This document shows positions 8,755 through 17,936 of a DNA stretch of 64,000 nt, in pieces. This DNA comes from Lysobacter gummosus (GTDB taxonomy: Bacteria > Pseudomonadota > Gammaproteobacteria > Xanthomonadales > Xanthomonadaceae), in NCBI RefSeq assembly GCF_001442805.1, contig NZ_CP011131.1, positions 1,860,001 through 1,924,000 on the forward strand, read 5' to 3'. How positions within the stretch are numbered: position 1 is the stretch's first letter; each line of letters opens with the position of its first letter. The position numbers were made by a program, and so were the translations under genes. The notes beneath the pieces were generated by a model that did not search any database, was not told where the DNA came from, and saw only the letters and a list, made by a program, of their open reading frames with translations.

Positions 8755-9504
8755 ATGACGGGTTATGACGCCGCTGAGGGATTGACGCCGTACCGCGACG
8801 ATAGCGGTTACGGCGCGATTCTGTTCGACCGCCAGCGGGTGCAGCAAGCCGTGCCGGAGTGGTTCTCGCCCGCGCATTGGGGCGAAAAGGCGCGTCCGGT
8901 GGACAGCGGCGGCCGCGGCGGCGCCTGGTTCGTCGATGCGCCGTTCGGCCAGGCCGTGCTGCGGCGCTACCTGCGCGGCGGGCTGGTGGCGCGCTTCAAC
9001 CGCGACCGCTACTGGTGGCGCGGCGCCAATCTCACCCGCAGCTTCGCCGAGTTCCGCCTGACCCGCCAGCTCGCGCGCAAGGGCCTGCCGGTGCCGGTGC
9101 CGATCGCCGCCTGGTACCGCCGCGACGGCCTGCATTACTACGCCGCGATCCTGATCGAGCGCCTCAACGACGTGCGCTCGCTGGCCGACCGAGCCGCGGT
9201 CGCCGGCGACGGCGCGCCGTGGGAGGAGGTCGGCCGGCTGATCGCGCGCTGCCACCGCGCCGGCCTGGACCATGCCGACCTCAACGCGACCAATCTGCTG
9301 TTCGACACCGCCGGCCGCGGCTGGGTGATCGACCTGGACCGCGGCGCGATCCGCATTCCGGCCACCGCCTGGCGCGAACGCAACCTGGCCCGGCTCAAGC
9401 GCTCGCTGCTGAAATTGCGCGGCTCGCGCAGCCCAGCCGAGGTCGAGCGCGACTTCGCTCGCCTGCGCGCGGCCTATGACCGCGCCTGGGAACGTGGTTA
9501 CTAG
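8755..9504 (+). CDS. kdkA: 3-deoxy-D-manno-octulosonic acid (Kdo) kinase
   Basis: Phosphorylates Kdo in the inner core of lipopolysaccharide. The 249-residue protein has the small-molecule kinase fold: a VLRRYLRGG region and N-lobe RFNRDRYWW segment, the catalytic loop [10 protein letters not shown] with D175, and the metal-binding DLDRG (D193, D195). Divergent from GT9 and followed by the MBL-fold gene 31 bp downstream. Confidence 0.92.
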   Translation: MTGYDAAEGLTPYRDDSGYGAILFDRQRVQQAVPEWFSPAHWGEKARPVDSGGRGGAWFVDAPFGQAVLRRYLRGGLVARFNRDRYWWRGANLTRSFAEFRLTRQLARKGLPVPVPIAAWYRRDGLHYYAAILIERLNDVRSLADRAAVAGDGAPWEEVGRLIARCHRAGLDHADLNATNLLFDTAGRGWVIDLDRGAIRIPATAWRERNLARLKRSLLKLRGSRSPAEVERDFARLRAAYDRAWERGY

Positions 9505-9535
9505 AGAGACTTACCAGCGTTCGAAAGGGGACGGA

Positions 9536-10294
9536 ATGACTTGGCGGCTGCGTCTGCACGGTGTCGGCAATGCCTCGGCGGTGGAACTGGGTTCGGCGAT
9601 GGCGACCCTGGAGCGCGACGGCGAGCCCTGGCTGACCGTCGATTGCGGCGGCGAAGGCCTGACCGCCTTCCTCGCCCAGTACGGGCGCATGCCCGAGGCC
9701 TTGTTCCTCACCCACACCCACATGGACCACATCGCCGGCTTCGAGCGGCTGTTCGTGGCGCATTACTTCGACCAGGCCCGGCGCGGCAAGCCGAAGCTCT
9801 ACATCCCCGCGCCGATCGTGCCGCTGCTGCAGCAGCGCGTGGCCGATTACCCCAACGTGCTGGCCGAGGGCGGGGTGAATTTCTGGGACGCGTTCCAGCT
9901 GATCCCGGTCAGCGGCCATTTCTGGCATCGCGGCCTGCGCATGGAAGTGTTCGCGACCCGTCACCACTGGCCCGACACCGCCTTCGGCCTGCGCCTGCGC
10001 GGCAGCGCGGTGTGGACCGGCGACACCCGGCCGATTCCCGAGGCGCTGGCCAAATACGCCGACCAGGGCGAGCTGATCGCCCACGACTGCGCCCTGCACG
10101 GCAACCCCTCGCACAGCGGCATCGAGGACCTGGAGCGCGAATACCCGCGCGAACTGCTGAACCGGTGCCTGCTTTACCACTACGGCAGCCGCGAGGAAGG
10201 CGACGCGCTGGCCGCGCGGGGGTATCGTGTCGGCAGGCCCGGCGAGGTCGTGGATCTCGCCGAACCCACCGCCCAGCAGGTGCGCATTGCTTGA
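9536..10294 (+). CDS. MBL-fold metallo-hydrolase
   Basis: A 252-residue cytoplasmic metallo-beta-lactamase-fold hydrolase of unknown substrate. The metal site is THTHMDHIAG with H60, H62, D64 and H65; further ligands are likely in VSGHFWH, WTGDTRPIP and AHDCAL. The ATG at 9536 is preferred because it has an AAGGGG ribosome site 8 bp upstream. RNase Z-like proteins have a similar core, but tRNase Z exosite features are not visible. Probably cotranscribed with kdkA. Confidence 0.85.
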   Translation: MTWRLRLHGVGNASAVELGSAMATLERDGEPWLTVDCGGEGLTAFLAQYGRMPEALFLTHTHMDHIAGFERLFVAHYFDQARRGKPKLYIPAPIVPLLQQRVADYPNVLAEGGVNFWDAFQLIPVSGHFWHRGLRMEVFATRHHWPDTAFGLRLRGSAVWTGDTRPIPEALAKYADQGELIAHDCALHGNPSHSGIEDLEREYPRELLNRCLLYHYGSREEGDALAARGYRVGRPGEVVDLAEPTAQQVRIA

Positions 10295-10346
10295 GCATCC
10301 GCGCTTGAGGGCATCCTGTTGAGAGCCGTCGATTGAGAGCCTTCGC

Positions 10347-11378
10347 GTGAACGCCGTCCCCGGTCTGCCGCCTTCGTCCTTGCCGCTGGATCGGCACGGC
10401 AGGCCGCTGCGCGACCTGCGTTTGTCGGTAATCGAGGCCTGCAACTTCCGTTGCCCCTACTGCATGCCCGCCGAGCGCGTAGCGGACGACTACGGCCTGG
10501 ACGCGGCGGCGCGGCTGAGCTTCGAGGAAATCGAGGCCCTGGTGCGCGGTTTCGTCCGCATCGGCGTGACCAAGCTGCGCCTGACCGGCGGCGAGCCCCT
10601 GCTGCGCAAGCGCCTGCCCGAGCTGATCGAACGGCTGGCGCGGATCGACAGCCTGGACGATCTGGCCCTGACCACCAACGGCTCGCTGCTCGCGCGCCAG
10701 GCCCGCGCGCTGCGCGAGGCCGGCCTGCGGCGCCTGACTGTGAGCCTGGACGCGCTGGCTCCGGACCTGTTCCGGCGCCTGTCCGGCGGCCGCGGCGAAA
10801 TCGCCGACGTGCTGGCTGGCATCGCGGCCGCGCAGGAGGCGGGCTTCGATTCGCTGAAGATCAACTGCGTGATCCAGCGCGGCGTCAACGAAGACCAGGT
10901 GTTGCCGCTGGCCGAGCATTTTCGCGGCAGCGGTCACGTGCTGCGTTTCATCGAATACATGGACGTGGGCAACTGCAACGGCTGGAGCGAGCAGGGCGTG
11001 GTGACCTCGCAGGAACTGCGCGACCGCCTGCACGCGCGCTGGCCCATGCGCGCGCTCGACGCCAACTACCGCGGCGAAGTCGCCTCGCGCTACGCCTATC
11101 TCGACGGCCGGGGCGAAATCGGCTTCGTGTCCTCGATCAGCGCGCCGTTCTGCGGCGACTGCCACCGCTCGCGCGTATCCGCCGACGGCCGCCTCTACAC
11201 CTGTTTGTTCGCCGCCGAAGGCACGGACCTGCGGCCCGCGCTCGCCCACGGCGAAGCCGCCTTCGCCCAGCGCCTGGCCGAACTGTGGTCGCGCCGCAAC
11301 GACCGCTACAGCGAACTGCGCGCGATGGACGCGCCGCGCTCGAAGCGGCATGTGGAGATGTTCTTGATTGGCGGTTGA
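10347..11378 (+). CDS. moaA: GTP 3',8-cyclase (molybdenum cofactor synthesis protein A)
   Basis: Radical SAM enzyme that converts GTP to 3',8-cyclo-7,8-dihydroGTP, the first step of molybdopterin synthesis. The radical SAM cluster motif is C32-x3-C36-x2-C39 (CNFRCPYC); the TGGEPLLR and TTNGSLL motifs follow; the second cluster cysteines lie in FCGDCHRSRVSADGRLYTC. The C terminus ends in Gly-Gly as required for activity. Start is GTG at 10347; 343 residues is family length. Confidence 0.97.
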   Translation: MNAVPGLPPSSLPLDRHGRPLRDLRLSVIEACNFRCPYCMPAERVADDYGLDAAARLSFEEIEALVRGFVRIGVTKLRLTGGEPLLRKRLPELIERLARIDSLDDLALTTNGSLLARQARALREAGLRRLTVSLDALAPDLFRRLSGGRGEIADVLAGIAAAQEAGFDSLKINCVIQRGVNEDQVLPLAEHFRGSGHVLRFIEYMDVGNCNGWSEQGVVTSQELRDRLHARWPMRALDANYRGEVASRYAYLDGRGEIGFVSSISAPFCGDCHRSRVSADGRLYTCLFAAEGTDLRPALAHGEAAFAQRLAELWSRRNDRYSELRAMDAPRSKRHVEMFLIGG

Positions 11379-11406
11379 GCGGTGCGTGCGATGAATCGCC
11401 CGATAG

Positions 11407-11444
11407 CCCCTCTCCCGTTCACGGGAGAGGGGTTGGGGTGAGGG
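11407..11444. repeat. Hairpin element with CCCTCACCCC arm
   Basis: A 12-bp perfect stem, CCCCTCTCCCGT (11407-11418) and ACGGGAGAGGGG (11421-11432), followed by GTTGGGGTGAGGG. The same motif, in the opposite orientation, occurs at 34571-34607. It may also act as a terminator after moaA. This CCCTCACCCC...CTCTCCC motif is a common intergenic element in many proteobacteria. Confidence 0.8.
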
Positions 11445-11509
11445 CCGGGAGCCGATGCGCCCGCTCCCGCTACCATCGGCTTTCCGTTTAGAACCGACCT
11501 TTCCTGCGC

Positions 11510-12193
11510 ATGACGCCCCCAGCATTGGCATCCGACGGTTTCCTGACGATAAGCGCCGCGCTCCCCGCAGCGACGCTTGCGCAGATCGCCGCGCAGCCCG
11601 GGATCGCCGACGAAAGCGATTCGGACGCAGGCACACGCAATCTGTTGACCCAATCCTGGTGCCGCGCCCTGGCCGCCGTCCTGCGCGAACGACTGCTCGA
11701 TGCGAAGGTACTGCAGGCCGACAACGCCGCCGTGCAATGCACGCTGTTTCGCAAGAGCCACGCCACCAACTGGAAGGTCGCCTTGCACCAGGATCTCTCG
11801 ATTCCGGTCGCGCAACGCGTCGAGCACCCGCAGTTGCAGGCATGGTCGAAGAAAGAAGGCGGCCACTTCGTTCAGCCACCGGTCGCGCTGTTGCAGCGCC
11901 TCATGGCGGTGCGTCTGCACGTGGACCCCTGCGGCCCCGGCGACGGCCCGCTGCGCGTGATTCCCGGCTCGCACCGCCACGGCAAACTGGACGCAGCGCA
12001 CGCCGCGGCCTTGCGCCAGGAGTACGGCGAGACTGAATGCACCGCGCAGCCCGGCGATCTGCTTATCATGCAACCGTTGCTGCTGCATGCCTCGTCCAAG
12101 GCGATCGAACCCTCGGGGCGGCGGCGCGTTCTGCACTTTCTGTTCGGCCCGCACGATCCCGGGTTCGGACTGCGTTGGAGTACCGCGATTTGA
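11510..12193 (+). CDS. Phytanoyl-CoA dioxygenase (PhyH) family protein
   Basis: A 227-residue Fe(II)/2-oxoglutarate oxygenase of the PhyH family. The metal facial triad is visible: H93 and D95 in [10 protein letters not shown], and H193 in LLLHASSKA, followed by [12 protein letters not shown], whose Arg can bind 2-oxoglutarate. PGSHRHGKL is also characteristic. Its stop codon overlaps the TTG start of moaC, so it is coupled to molybdopterin genes although no role for such an oxygenase in that pathway is known to me. Substrate unknown. Confidence 0.88.
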   Translation: MTPPALASDGFLTISAALPAATLAQIAAQPGIADESDSDAGTRNLLTQSWCRALAAVLRERLLDAKVLQADNAAVQCTLFRKSHATNWKVALHQDLSIPVAQRVEHPQLQAWSKKEGGHFVQPPVALLQRLMAVRLHVDPCGPGDGPLRVIPGSHRHGKLDAAHAAALRQEYGETECTAQPGDLLIMQPLLLHASSKAIEPSGRRRVLHFLFGPHDPGFGLRWSTAI

Positions 12194-12705
12194 AATCCAA
12201 GGCTTCCCTGACCCATGTCGATCGCGACGGCCGTCCGGCCATGGTCGATGTGTCGGACAAGACCGTCACCGCGCGCGAAGCGGTCGCGCAATGCCGCGTG
12301 CGTTTTCCCGTCGCGGTCGCCGCGCAGTTGCGCGCCAGCGGGCTGAAGAGCAAGAAAGGCGCGGTGATCGACACCGCGATCATCGCCGGAACCATGGCGG
12401 TCAAGCGCACCCACGAGCTGATTCCGTTCTGCCATCCGCTGCCGATCGACGGCTGCCGTTTTTCCGTCGATTGGGACGGCGACAACGCGCTGATGATCGA
12501 ATGCGCGGTCAAGACCACCCATCGCACCGGCGTGGAAATGGAAGCGCTGACCGGCGCGACGGTCGCGGCGCTGACGGTATACGACATGTGCAAGGCCTTG
12601 TCGCATGCGATCGTGCTCGGGCCGGCGAAGCTGCTCGGCAAGCGCGGCGGCAAGCGCGACTTCGGCAAGCGCGATCCCGGCCGCGGCGCGGGGAAGGGCG
12701 CATGA
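12190..12705 (+). CDS. moaC: Cyclic pyranopterin monophosphate synthase
   Basis: Converts the MoaA product to cyclic pyranopterin monophosphate. The conserved start [18 protein letters not shown], the [25 protein letters not shown] block and the [13 protein letters not shown] block are all present; 171 residues. The most likely start is TTG at 12190, overlapping the PhyH stop as TTGA; no ATG or GTG lies close enough to keep the conserved N terminus. The basic C-terminal tail ([16 protein letters not shown]) is longer than usual. Confidence 0.94.
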   Translation: MKSKASLTHVDRDGRPAMVDVSDKTVTAREAVAQCRVRFPVAVAAQLRASGLKSKKGAVIDTAIIAGTMAVKRTHELIPFCHPLPIDGCRFSVDWDGDNALMIECAVKTTHRTGVEMEALTGATVAALTVYDMCKALSHAIVLGPAKLLGKRGGKRDFGKRDPGRGAGKGA

Positions 12706-12944
12706 GCCGGCTGACCGTGTTGTATTTCGCCAGCCTGCGCGACGCCGCCGGCGTCGCCAGCGAGTCGGTCGAGGCCGATGCGCGCGACCTGCGCGGGCTG
12801 TACGAATCGCTGCGCGCCCGTCACGGTTTCGCGCTGCCGGTCGAGCGCCTGCGCGTGGCCGTGGACGGCGCGTTCGCGCGCTGGGACGAAGCGCCGCGCG
12901 CGGGCAGCGAAGTCGCTTTCATTCCGCCGGTTTCGGGAGGCTGA
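12702..12944 (+). CDS. moaD: Molybdopterin synthase small subunit
   Basis: An 80-residue ubiquitin-like sulfur carrier ending in Gly-Gly (PPVSGG), the site thiocarboxylated for sulfur transfer to precursor Z. The start ATG overlaps the moaC stop in ATGA fashion. Typical features: [14 protein letters not shown] at the N terminus and a [14 protein letters not shown] terminus. Confidence 0.96.
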   Translation: MSRLTVLYFASLRDAAGVASESVEADARDLRGLYESLRARHGFALPVERLRVAVDGAFARWDEAPRAGSEVAFIPPVSGG

Positions 12945-12947
12945 GCG

Positions 12948-13373
12948 ATGCAGCGATTCGCCTTGTCCGAGGTGCCGTTCGAGATTGCGCCGCTGCGCGA
13001 ACGATTGCTCAGCGCGCATGCCGGCGCCTATGCCAGCTTCGAGGGCTGGGTGCGCGATCACCACGGCGGCCGCGCGGTCGCCGGACTGCGTTACGAGAGT
13101 TATGCCGCCCTGGCCCAGAGCGAGGGCGACAAGATCATGGCCGAGGCGATCGAGCGCTTCGCCATCGTCGATGCGTGCTGCGTGCATCGCGTCGGCGATC
13201 TGGCGATCGGCGAACTCGCGGTGTGGGTCGGCGTCAGCGCCGCGCATCGCGACGCGGCCTTCGCCGCCTGCCGTTTCATCATCGATGAGACCAAGGGGCG
13301 GGTGCCGATCTGGAAGCATGAGCGCTATGCCGACGGCGATGCGGATTGGCTGCATCCAACCGCACCCGCGTAA
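12948..13373 (+). CDS. moaE: Molybdopterin synthase large subunit
   Basis: Catalytic subunit of molybdopterin synthase, 141 residues, starting 4 bp after moaD. Conserved motifs: FEGWVRDHHGGRAVAGLRYESY, the HRVGDLAIGE segment, and DETKGRVPIWKHE, with the active-site Lys of the KxxVPIWK motif. Completes moaCDE. Confidence 0.97.
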   Translation: MQRFALSEVPFEIAPLRERLLSAHAGAYASFEGWVRDHHGGRAVAGLRYESYAALAQSEGDKIMAEAIERFAIVDACCVHRVGDLAIGELAVWVGVSAAHRDAAFAACRFIIDETKGRVPIWKHERYADGDADWLHPTAPA

Positions 13374-13473
13374 AACAGGGCCGACTATCCCCATCGAGGC
13401 GACAAGCTTCGCGCCTCTCGTTGGAGCCTGTTCAAAATCGTTGCTTCGGGCTCCGACCATCCGCATTTTTTGC

Positions 13474-13586
13474 TCGTCGTTCCCGCGAACGCGGGCTCTG
13501 CTTTACTTCGGCGGAGCCGAATATCCAGCGACTTCAAACGTTCTCGCACGAAAGGCACTGGATTCCCGCGTTCGCGGGAATGACGA
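13474..13586. repeat. MITE-like element with 22-bp inverted ends
   Basis: The ends are inverted copies: TCGTCGTTCCCGCGAACGCGGG (13474-13495) and its complement-type CCCGCGTTCGCGGGAATGACGA (13565-13586), matching at 21 of 22 positions. Each end is itself palindromic (CCCGCG..CGCGGG). The 69 bp between has no coding signal. It occupies most of the 329-bp gap between moaE and the YncE-like gene. No transposase is visible. Confidence 0.85.
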
Positions 13587-13702
13587 ATCTGTTTTTTCAC
13601 TGGCTTAGGCGCACCCCTTGCCAGCACGACACCCCGCCACACATGAACCCACCTCGCATTTGCGGTAGCTTCGACCTCCCGCATCGAACCACCGGAGCCG
13701 TC

Positions 13703-14713
13703 ATGTCCCGTGCGCTGTGTCTTTCCTTGCTGCTGTGCGCTGCCTTGCCCGCGGTGTCGGGCGAGATTTTGGTCGGCAACAAAGCCGCCGACACGGTCTG
13801 GCGTCTGTCGCTGGACGACGGCCGCAAGCTTGGCGAATTTCCGACCAATCGGGCGCCGCATGAGATCGTGGTCAATCACGCCGGCAGCGTCGCCCTGGTC
13901 GCCAATTACGGCGGCGGCGACAAGCCCGGCAACAGTTTGAGCGTGCTCGATCTGCGTGGCGGCGCGGCGCCGCGGATCATCGATCTGGGCCGGCACGGCC
14001 GTCCGCACGGCCTGCGCCTCCTGCCCGGCGACCGCGAAGCGTTGGCGACCACCGAGGCGTCGCAGCATCTGATCCGCATCGATATCGCCAGCGGCAAGAT
14101 CGTCGCCGAGATTCCGCTGGGCGAGGGCAAGGGCCACATGGTCGCGATCGCCGCCGACGGCAAGACCGCGTATGTGACCAAGGTCGATCGAGGCACCGTC
14201 AGCCGCATCGATCTGGGCGACAACACCAAGACGGACGAAGTCGATGCCGGCAAAGGCGCGGAAGGCGTCGCGGTGCGCCCGGGCAGCGGCGAGGTCTGGG
14301 TCAGCAACCGCGAGGCCGGCACGGTGACCGTGCACGATCCGCGCACGCTGGCGATCCGGGCGACCTTGCCCAGTCCGGGATTCCCGATCCGCGTCGCCTT
14401 TACCGCCGATGGTCGCCAGGCCTTGGTGAGCAATGCGCGCGCGGCGACCTTGTCGGTGTTCGATGCGAAGCGCAAGAAAGTCTTGGCGACGGTGGAGCTG
14501 ACCCGCGCCGGCGCCGAGTATCGCGACACCATGCTCGGCCGCGCGGCGCTGCCGATCGGCGTGGTCGCCGATCCGAAGCGGCCGCGGGTGTATGTGGCGA
14601 TCAGCGGCGGCGATGAGATCGCGGTGATCGATCGCAAGACCTGGAAGCCGGTGGCGCAGTGGAAGACCGGGCGCGAGCCGGATGCGCTGGCGTTGTCGTT
14701 CGGCGGCGACTGA
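13703..14713 (+). CDS. YncE-family beta-propeller protein, secreted
   Basis: A 336-residue protein with an N-terminal signal peptide (ALCLSLLLCAALPAVSG, cut near residue 20) followed by YVTN/NHL-like blades, for example GEILVGNKAADTVWRLSLDDG, HGRPHGLRLLPGD and VRPGSGEVWVSNREAGTVTVHD. This is a surface or periplasmic seven-bladed propeller of unknown ligand. The ATG at 13703 is used; the long in-frame upstream extension crosses the MITE-like repeat and is not coding. Confidence 0.87.
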   Translation: MSRALCLSLLLCAALPAVSGEILVGNKAADTVWRLSLDDGRKLGEFPTNRAPHEIVVNHAGSVALVANYGGGDKPGNSLSVLDLRGGAAPRIIDLGRHGRPHGLRLLPGDREALATTEASQHLIRIDIASGKIVAEIPLGEGKGHMVAIAADGKTAYVTKVDRGTVSRIDLGDNTKTDEVDAGKGAEGVAVRPGSGEVWVSNREAGTVTVHDPRTLAIRATLPSPGFPIRVAFTADGRQALVSNARAATLSVFDAKRKKVLATVELTRAGAEYRDTMLGRAALPIGVVADPKRPRVYVAISGGDEIAVIDRKTWKPVAQWKTGREPDALALSFGGD

Positions 14714-14779
14714 GTGTTTGAGGCCTGGGCGGAGCGACGTCTCGGCTTGAGAGTGCGTTAAACCTGGGCCCGAAAAGGC

Positions 14780-14889
14780 GGCGGCCCCGCAAGCGTGACT
14801 CCGGCGCCCGAATCAGTCGATACCGTTGCTGCCTTCCGGCCCTGGCGGGATTTTCAACTTATCGTCGCGGAGGCGCCAACGGGGCCACC
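14780..14889 (-). ncRNA. ffs: 4.5S / bacterial small SRP RNA
   Basis: On the minus strand the conserved SRP RNA core CAGGGCCGGAAGGCAGCAACGG is present (about 14822-14843; GGAAGG tetraloop region and Ffh-binding symmetric loop). The ends pair: GGTGGCCCCG at the 5' end (14880-14889) with CGGGGCCGCC (14780-14789) at the 3' end, with a single U-G pair. The size of about 110 nt fits. The RNA binds Ffh in cotranslational membrane targeting. A TTTT run follows the 3' end. Confidence 0.92.
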
Positions 14890-15228
14890 ATAGATTCGCA
14901 TGCGCGCCGTGGCGCCATGCTGCGTCCGAATCGGGTGCGGGCGCCGGTGGGCGGCCCGGATCGTCACCGGAGGGGCGGCATTCTGCCTGAAAGCCGGCCC
15001 GCGGCGCAAACCCGGGTTGGCGGCGCGAGCGCAAGGCCCGCCGCACAGCCGGATGGGCGCGGTTGCGGTCGTCCGGCGGCGCGATCGCGGGGCTGTTTGC
15101 GCGAAGTCCGGCGTGCCGCGCGAGCCGCGCCGGCTCGCTTCGTCCCGTCCCGTAACCGCCGTCCTCGCCGTCCGTCCGTTGAGCCGCCCGGCGGCCACCG
15201 TATGACAGCGACGCCTTAAGATCGGCGC
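14890..15228. other. Intergenic region upstream of ffs and the phosphoesterase
   Basis: About 340 bp, very GC-rich, between divergent ffs and the phosphoesterase. It should contain the ffs promoter; I see a possible AT-rich GAATCTATGG just upstream of the RNA 5' end on the minus strand but no clear -35 box. No other gene or repeat seen. Confidence 0.5.
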
Positions 15229-15966
15229 ATGCGCATCGCCGTCCTTTCCGATATCCACGGCAACCTCGCCGCCCTCGACGCCGTGCTGGCCGACATCCGG
15301 CGCCGCGGCGCCGACCGGATCGTCGATCTGGGCGATCTGCTGTCCGGCCCGCTGCAGGTCAGCGAAACCGCCGACCGCCTGATCGCCCTGGCGCTGCCGA
15401 CCATCGCCGGCAATCACGAGCGGCAGGTGCTCAACGATGCGTTCGAGCGCATGGGCGAATCCGACCGCCACGCGGTCGCGCAGATCCGCCCCGATCAGCG
15501 CGACTGGTTGCGCAGCCTGCCGCCGACCCTGCGCTTGAACGACGACGTGCTGATGGTGCACGGCACCCCGCGCAGCGATCTGGAATGTTTCCTGGAAACC
15601 ATCGACGCCCACGGCATGCGCGCGGCCACTCCGGCCGAAGTCGGCGAACGCGCCGGCGCCGCCGATGCCCGGGTGATCCTGTGCGGCCACACCCACGTGC
15701 CGCGCAGCCTGCGCCTGGACGATGGTCGCCTGATCGTCAATCCCGGCAGCGTCGGCTTGCAGGCCTACAGCGACGAACGCCCGCATCCGCACAAGGTCGA
15801 GAACGGCTCGCCGCAGGCGCGCTATGCGATCGTCGAGCGCGGCGGCGACGGCGATTGGAACGCGCACCAGTTCGCGGTGGATTACGACTGGAACGCCGCC
15901 GCCGCGTTGGCCTTGCGCAACGGCCGGCCGGACTGGGCGCGCGCCTTGGCGACCGGGTACGTCTGA
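15229..15966 (+). CDS. Metallophosphoesterase family protein
   Basis: A 245-residue calcineurin-like phosphodiesterase or phosphatase. The metal-site motifs occur in order: LSDIHGN (D8, H10), DLGDLLSGP, AGNHE, and GHTHVPR near the C-terminal half; NPGSVGLQ is also typical of YfcE/MJ0936-like enzymes. Cytoplasmic, no signal peptide. Substrate is unknown. Confidence 0.9.
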   Translation: MRIAVLSDIHGNLAALDAVLADIRRRGADRIVDLGDLLSGPLQVSETADRLIALALPTIAGNHERQVLNDAFERMGESDRHAVAQIRPDQRDWLRSLPPTLRLNDDVLMVHGTPRSDLECFLETIDAHGMRAATPAEVGERAGAADARVILCGHTHVPRSLRLDDGRLIVNPGSVGLQAYSDERPHPHKVENGSPQARYAIVERGGDGDWNAHQFAVDYDWNAAAALALRNGRPDWARALATGYV

Positions 15967-16039
15967 GCGGCTTCGCCAGAGCGAACGCTGCAATCGCTTA
16001 AGTCGCCGATGCGCCGGAGGTTCAAACACTTCGCCATCG

Positions 16040-16067
16040 GCGGCGCGACGATTCCCCGTCGCGCCGC
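16040..16067. terminator. Convergent hairpin terminator
   Basis: Perfect 11-bp stem GCGGCGCGACG (16040-16050) with CGTCGCGCCGC (16057-16067), loop ATTCCC, between the plus-strand phosphoesterase and the minus-strand pectate-lyase-like gene. The T-run is weak on both sides. Confidence 0.65.
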
Positions 16068-16073
16068 TTCCGC

Positions 16074-17408
16074 TTACTTCTGCACCAGGAACTTGTCCAT
16101 CGTGTAGTTGAGCGTGTGGCATTGCTCGAACACGAGCCGGCTGCGATTGGCGGTGGCGTAGGACTCGTGCCGGCCCATCAGCTGGCACGACTGCCACTTC
16201 ACGTACGGCATGTCGCCGTTGAACGGCCGATACGTCACCGGCACCGACACCGGGCCGATATGGCTCTGGAACGAGCGCGCCGCATCGGTGCAGGCGATGA
16301 AGCTGATGTTGCCGTTGGCCGCGTCCCAGCCGCAGTCCATCAACTTGCTCTTGGCGTGGCGCAATTCGAAACGCACGCCGATCACGATCAGCGTCTTGAC
16401 CGTGTTGTTGTGCGGGCCTGGCGGCAGATCGAAGAACACCGACGGCGTATCCACGTCCTCGTTGCACTGAATCCACGAGCCGCCGTACACGTTGACGTAG
16501 CCGCCGCGGGCGAAGCGCAGCAAGGTGCCGCTGCGGTATTCGAACTTGCAGTCGCGGAACCAGAAATTCAGGAACTGATCCTGCTGGCTCACCGTCGGGG
16601 TCATGCCCGAATGCAGGAAGGCGTCGCCCAGGACCACGTCGTTGGCCAGATGGCAGCGGTTGAACGACCACTCCGAATTGAGATTGGAATCGCCCGGGCC
16701 GTCCAGGCCGATCACCCGGTTCCACGGGCCTCGCCATTCCACGTCGTCGAAGGCGAAATCCTGGTTGGTGCCCTGCGCGAGCGAGGACCAGCAGTAGATC
16801 CAGTTCAATCCCGGACGGCTGGCGCGGAAGGTGATCTCGCGCACCCGCAACTGCCGCAGGCGGCCGTGCGCGGTCAGCAGATTGTCCGCGAACCTGTCGC
16901 CGCCGCCGGCCACCGCGTCGAAAACGATTTCCGAGCTGCGCTTGCCCTGGCCTTCGATCACGTAGCCGTTGATCTTCTTCTTGATGTCGCCCTTGGGCAG
17001 CAGCGCGTCGGCCTTGGTGACGCGATAAATGCCGGCCGGGAAATACAGGTGATGGGTCAGCCAGCCGTTGCCGTTGGCCGAGGCCAGCACCGCGTCGCGC
17101 GCGGCGACGATGGCTGCGGTGTCGTCGGTGCTGCCGTTGCCGACCGCGCCGTAGTCCTTGACGTTGATCCGGCCCGGTTCGGCGGCAAGGGTCGCGGCCG
17201 GCGCGAACGCGGCATCGCGGCGCGGCGGCGGTGCGCCGCCAATCGAACGGTCCTGGAACGCCGAGCCGCCGATCGAAGCGGCGGTGGTCGCCGCGGCCGC
17301 CGCGCCCGCGCCGGCGATCATGCCGGCCGCGCCGATCAGCTTGCGTCGCGAACGCGAGGAGGGCGCCGAATCGCCGCCCGGAGCGTCGCCGGATAACTTC
17401 TTGCTCAT
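16074..17408 (-). CDS. Tat-exported pectate-lyase-superfamily protein
   Basis: A 444-residue protein with a twin-arginine signal (S20-R21-R22-K23-L24-I25) and alanine-rich hydrophobic stretch (about 27-45). The mature region opens with NVKDYGAVGNGSTDD (residues 82-96), the hallmark of the pectate-lyase/GH28-related superfamily, and the rest is consistent with a right-handed beta-helix. Substrate is not identified; it could be a polysaccharide lyase or a cell-surface depolymerase. The ATG at 17408 is chosen over the upstream in-frame extension because of the Tat motif and an AAGGA ribosome site. Confidence 0.8.
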   Translation of the reverse strand: MSKKLSGDAPGGDSAPSSRSRRKLIGAAGMIAGAGAAAAATTAASIGGSAFQDRSIGGAPPPRRDAAFAPAATLAAEPGRINVKDYGAVGNGSTDDTAAIVAARDAVLASANGNGWLTHHLYFPAGIYRVTKADALLPKGDIKKKINGYVIEGQGKRSSEIVFDAVAGGGDRFADNLLTAHGRLRQLRVREITFRASRPGLNWIYCWSSLAQGTNQDFAFDDVEWRGPWNRVIGLDGPGDSNLNSEWSFNRCHLANDVVLGDAFLHSGMTPTVSQQDQFLNFWFRDCKFEYRSGTLLRFARGGYVNVYGGSWIQCNEDVDTPSVFFDLPPGPHNNTVKTLIVIGVRFELRHAKSKLMDCGWDAANGNISFIACTDAARSFQSHIGPVSVPVTYRPFNGDMPYVKWQSCQLMGRHESYATANRSRLVFEQCHTLNYTMDKFLVQK

Positions 17409-17936
17409 CTGAAATCCTTGAGTTGGATTGCCGTGGAGTGATCGCGCCCGCCGTCGCTTCGTGGCGGCGGACGCGGCAGCCGCGCGGCGGCAGATCTCTC
17501 CCCAGGCCGCCGCGAGGCGCGCGCAATCTAGAGGCGCGACTTCGCGCACGAATGCGAACACCGACGCAATTCGCACAGTTGCGTTGCAACGAGGCTGTAA
17601 TGAATCGTGCGATTGCGCGGTGGGTCGCGAATGCACAATTGGCGCGCGGGTAATGCCGCGCGCTGGAGAAAGACAAATGTTTTCTCTGTAGATATGGGCG
17701 GTAGTTTCTTGCCGCGCGCAGGTGCTTGCCTGCGGCGGGGCGGACGACGTGTCTGGATGGTCCGAGAGGCGCTCTCGACCGGTCGCCATGTCCGGCGTTG
17801 CGCACGCGGCCGATGGAGGCGCGGCTTTTGGGGACTCGATGGCAGTTTCTTGCATGGCAATGTGATCGACGATCGCCAGCCCCTTGCGCATGGCTGTGGT
17901 TTTCTGCAGGGTCGCTATCGATCGAACTCAACCCCA
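17409..17936. other. Intergenic region between divergent genes
   Basis: About 530 bp between the divergent Tat-exported protein and threonine aldolase genes. It is less GC-rich near 17580-17700. I found no gene, repeat or reliable promoter. A weak inverted repeat GAGAAA/TTTCTC lies near 17667-17690. Confidence 0.5.

Noticed and set aside
13346..13702. In-frame upstream extension of the YncE-like gene
   Set aside because: It crosses the MITE-like repeat; the signal peptide marks the ATG at 13703.
17607..17936. In-frame upstream extension of threonine aldolase
   Set aside because: Family N terminus begins at 17937 and no ribosome site supports the longer form.
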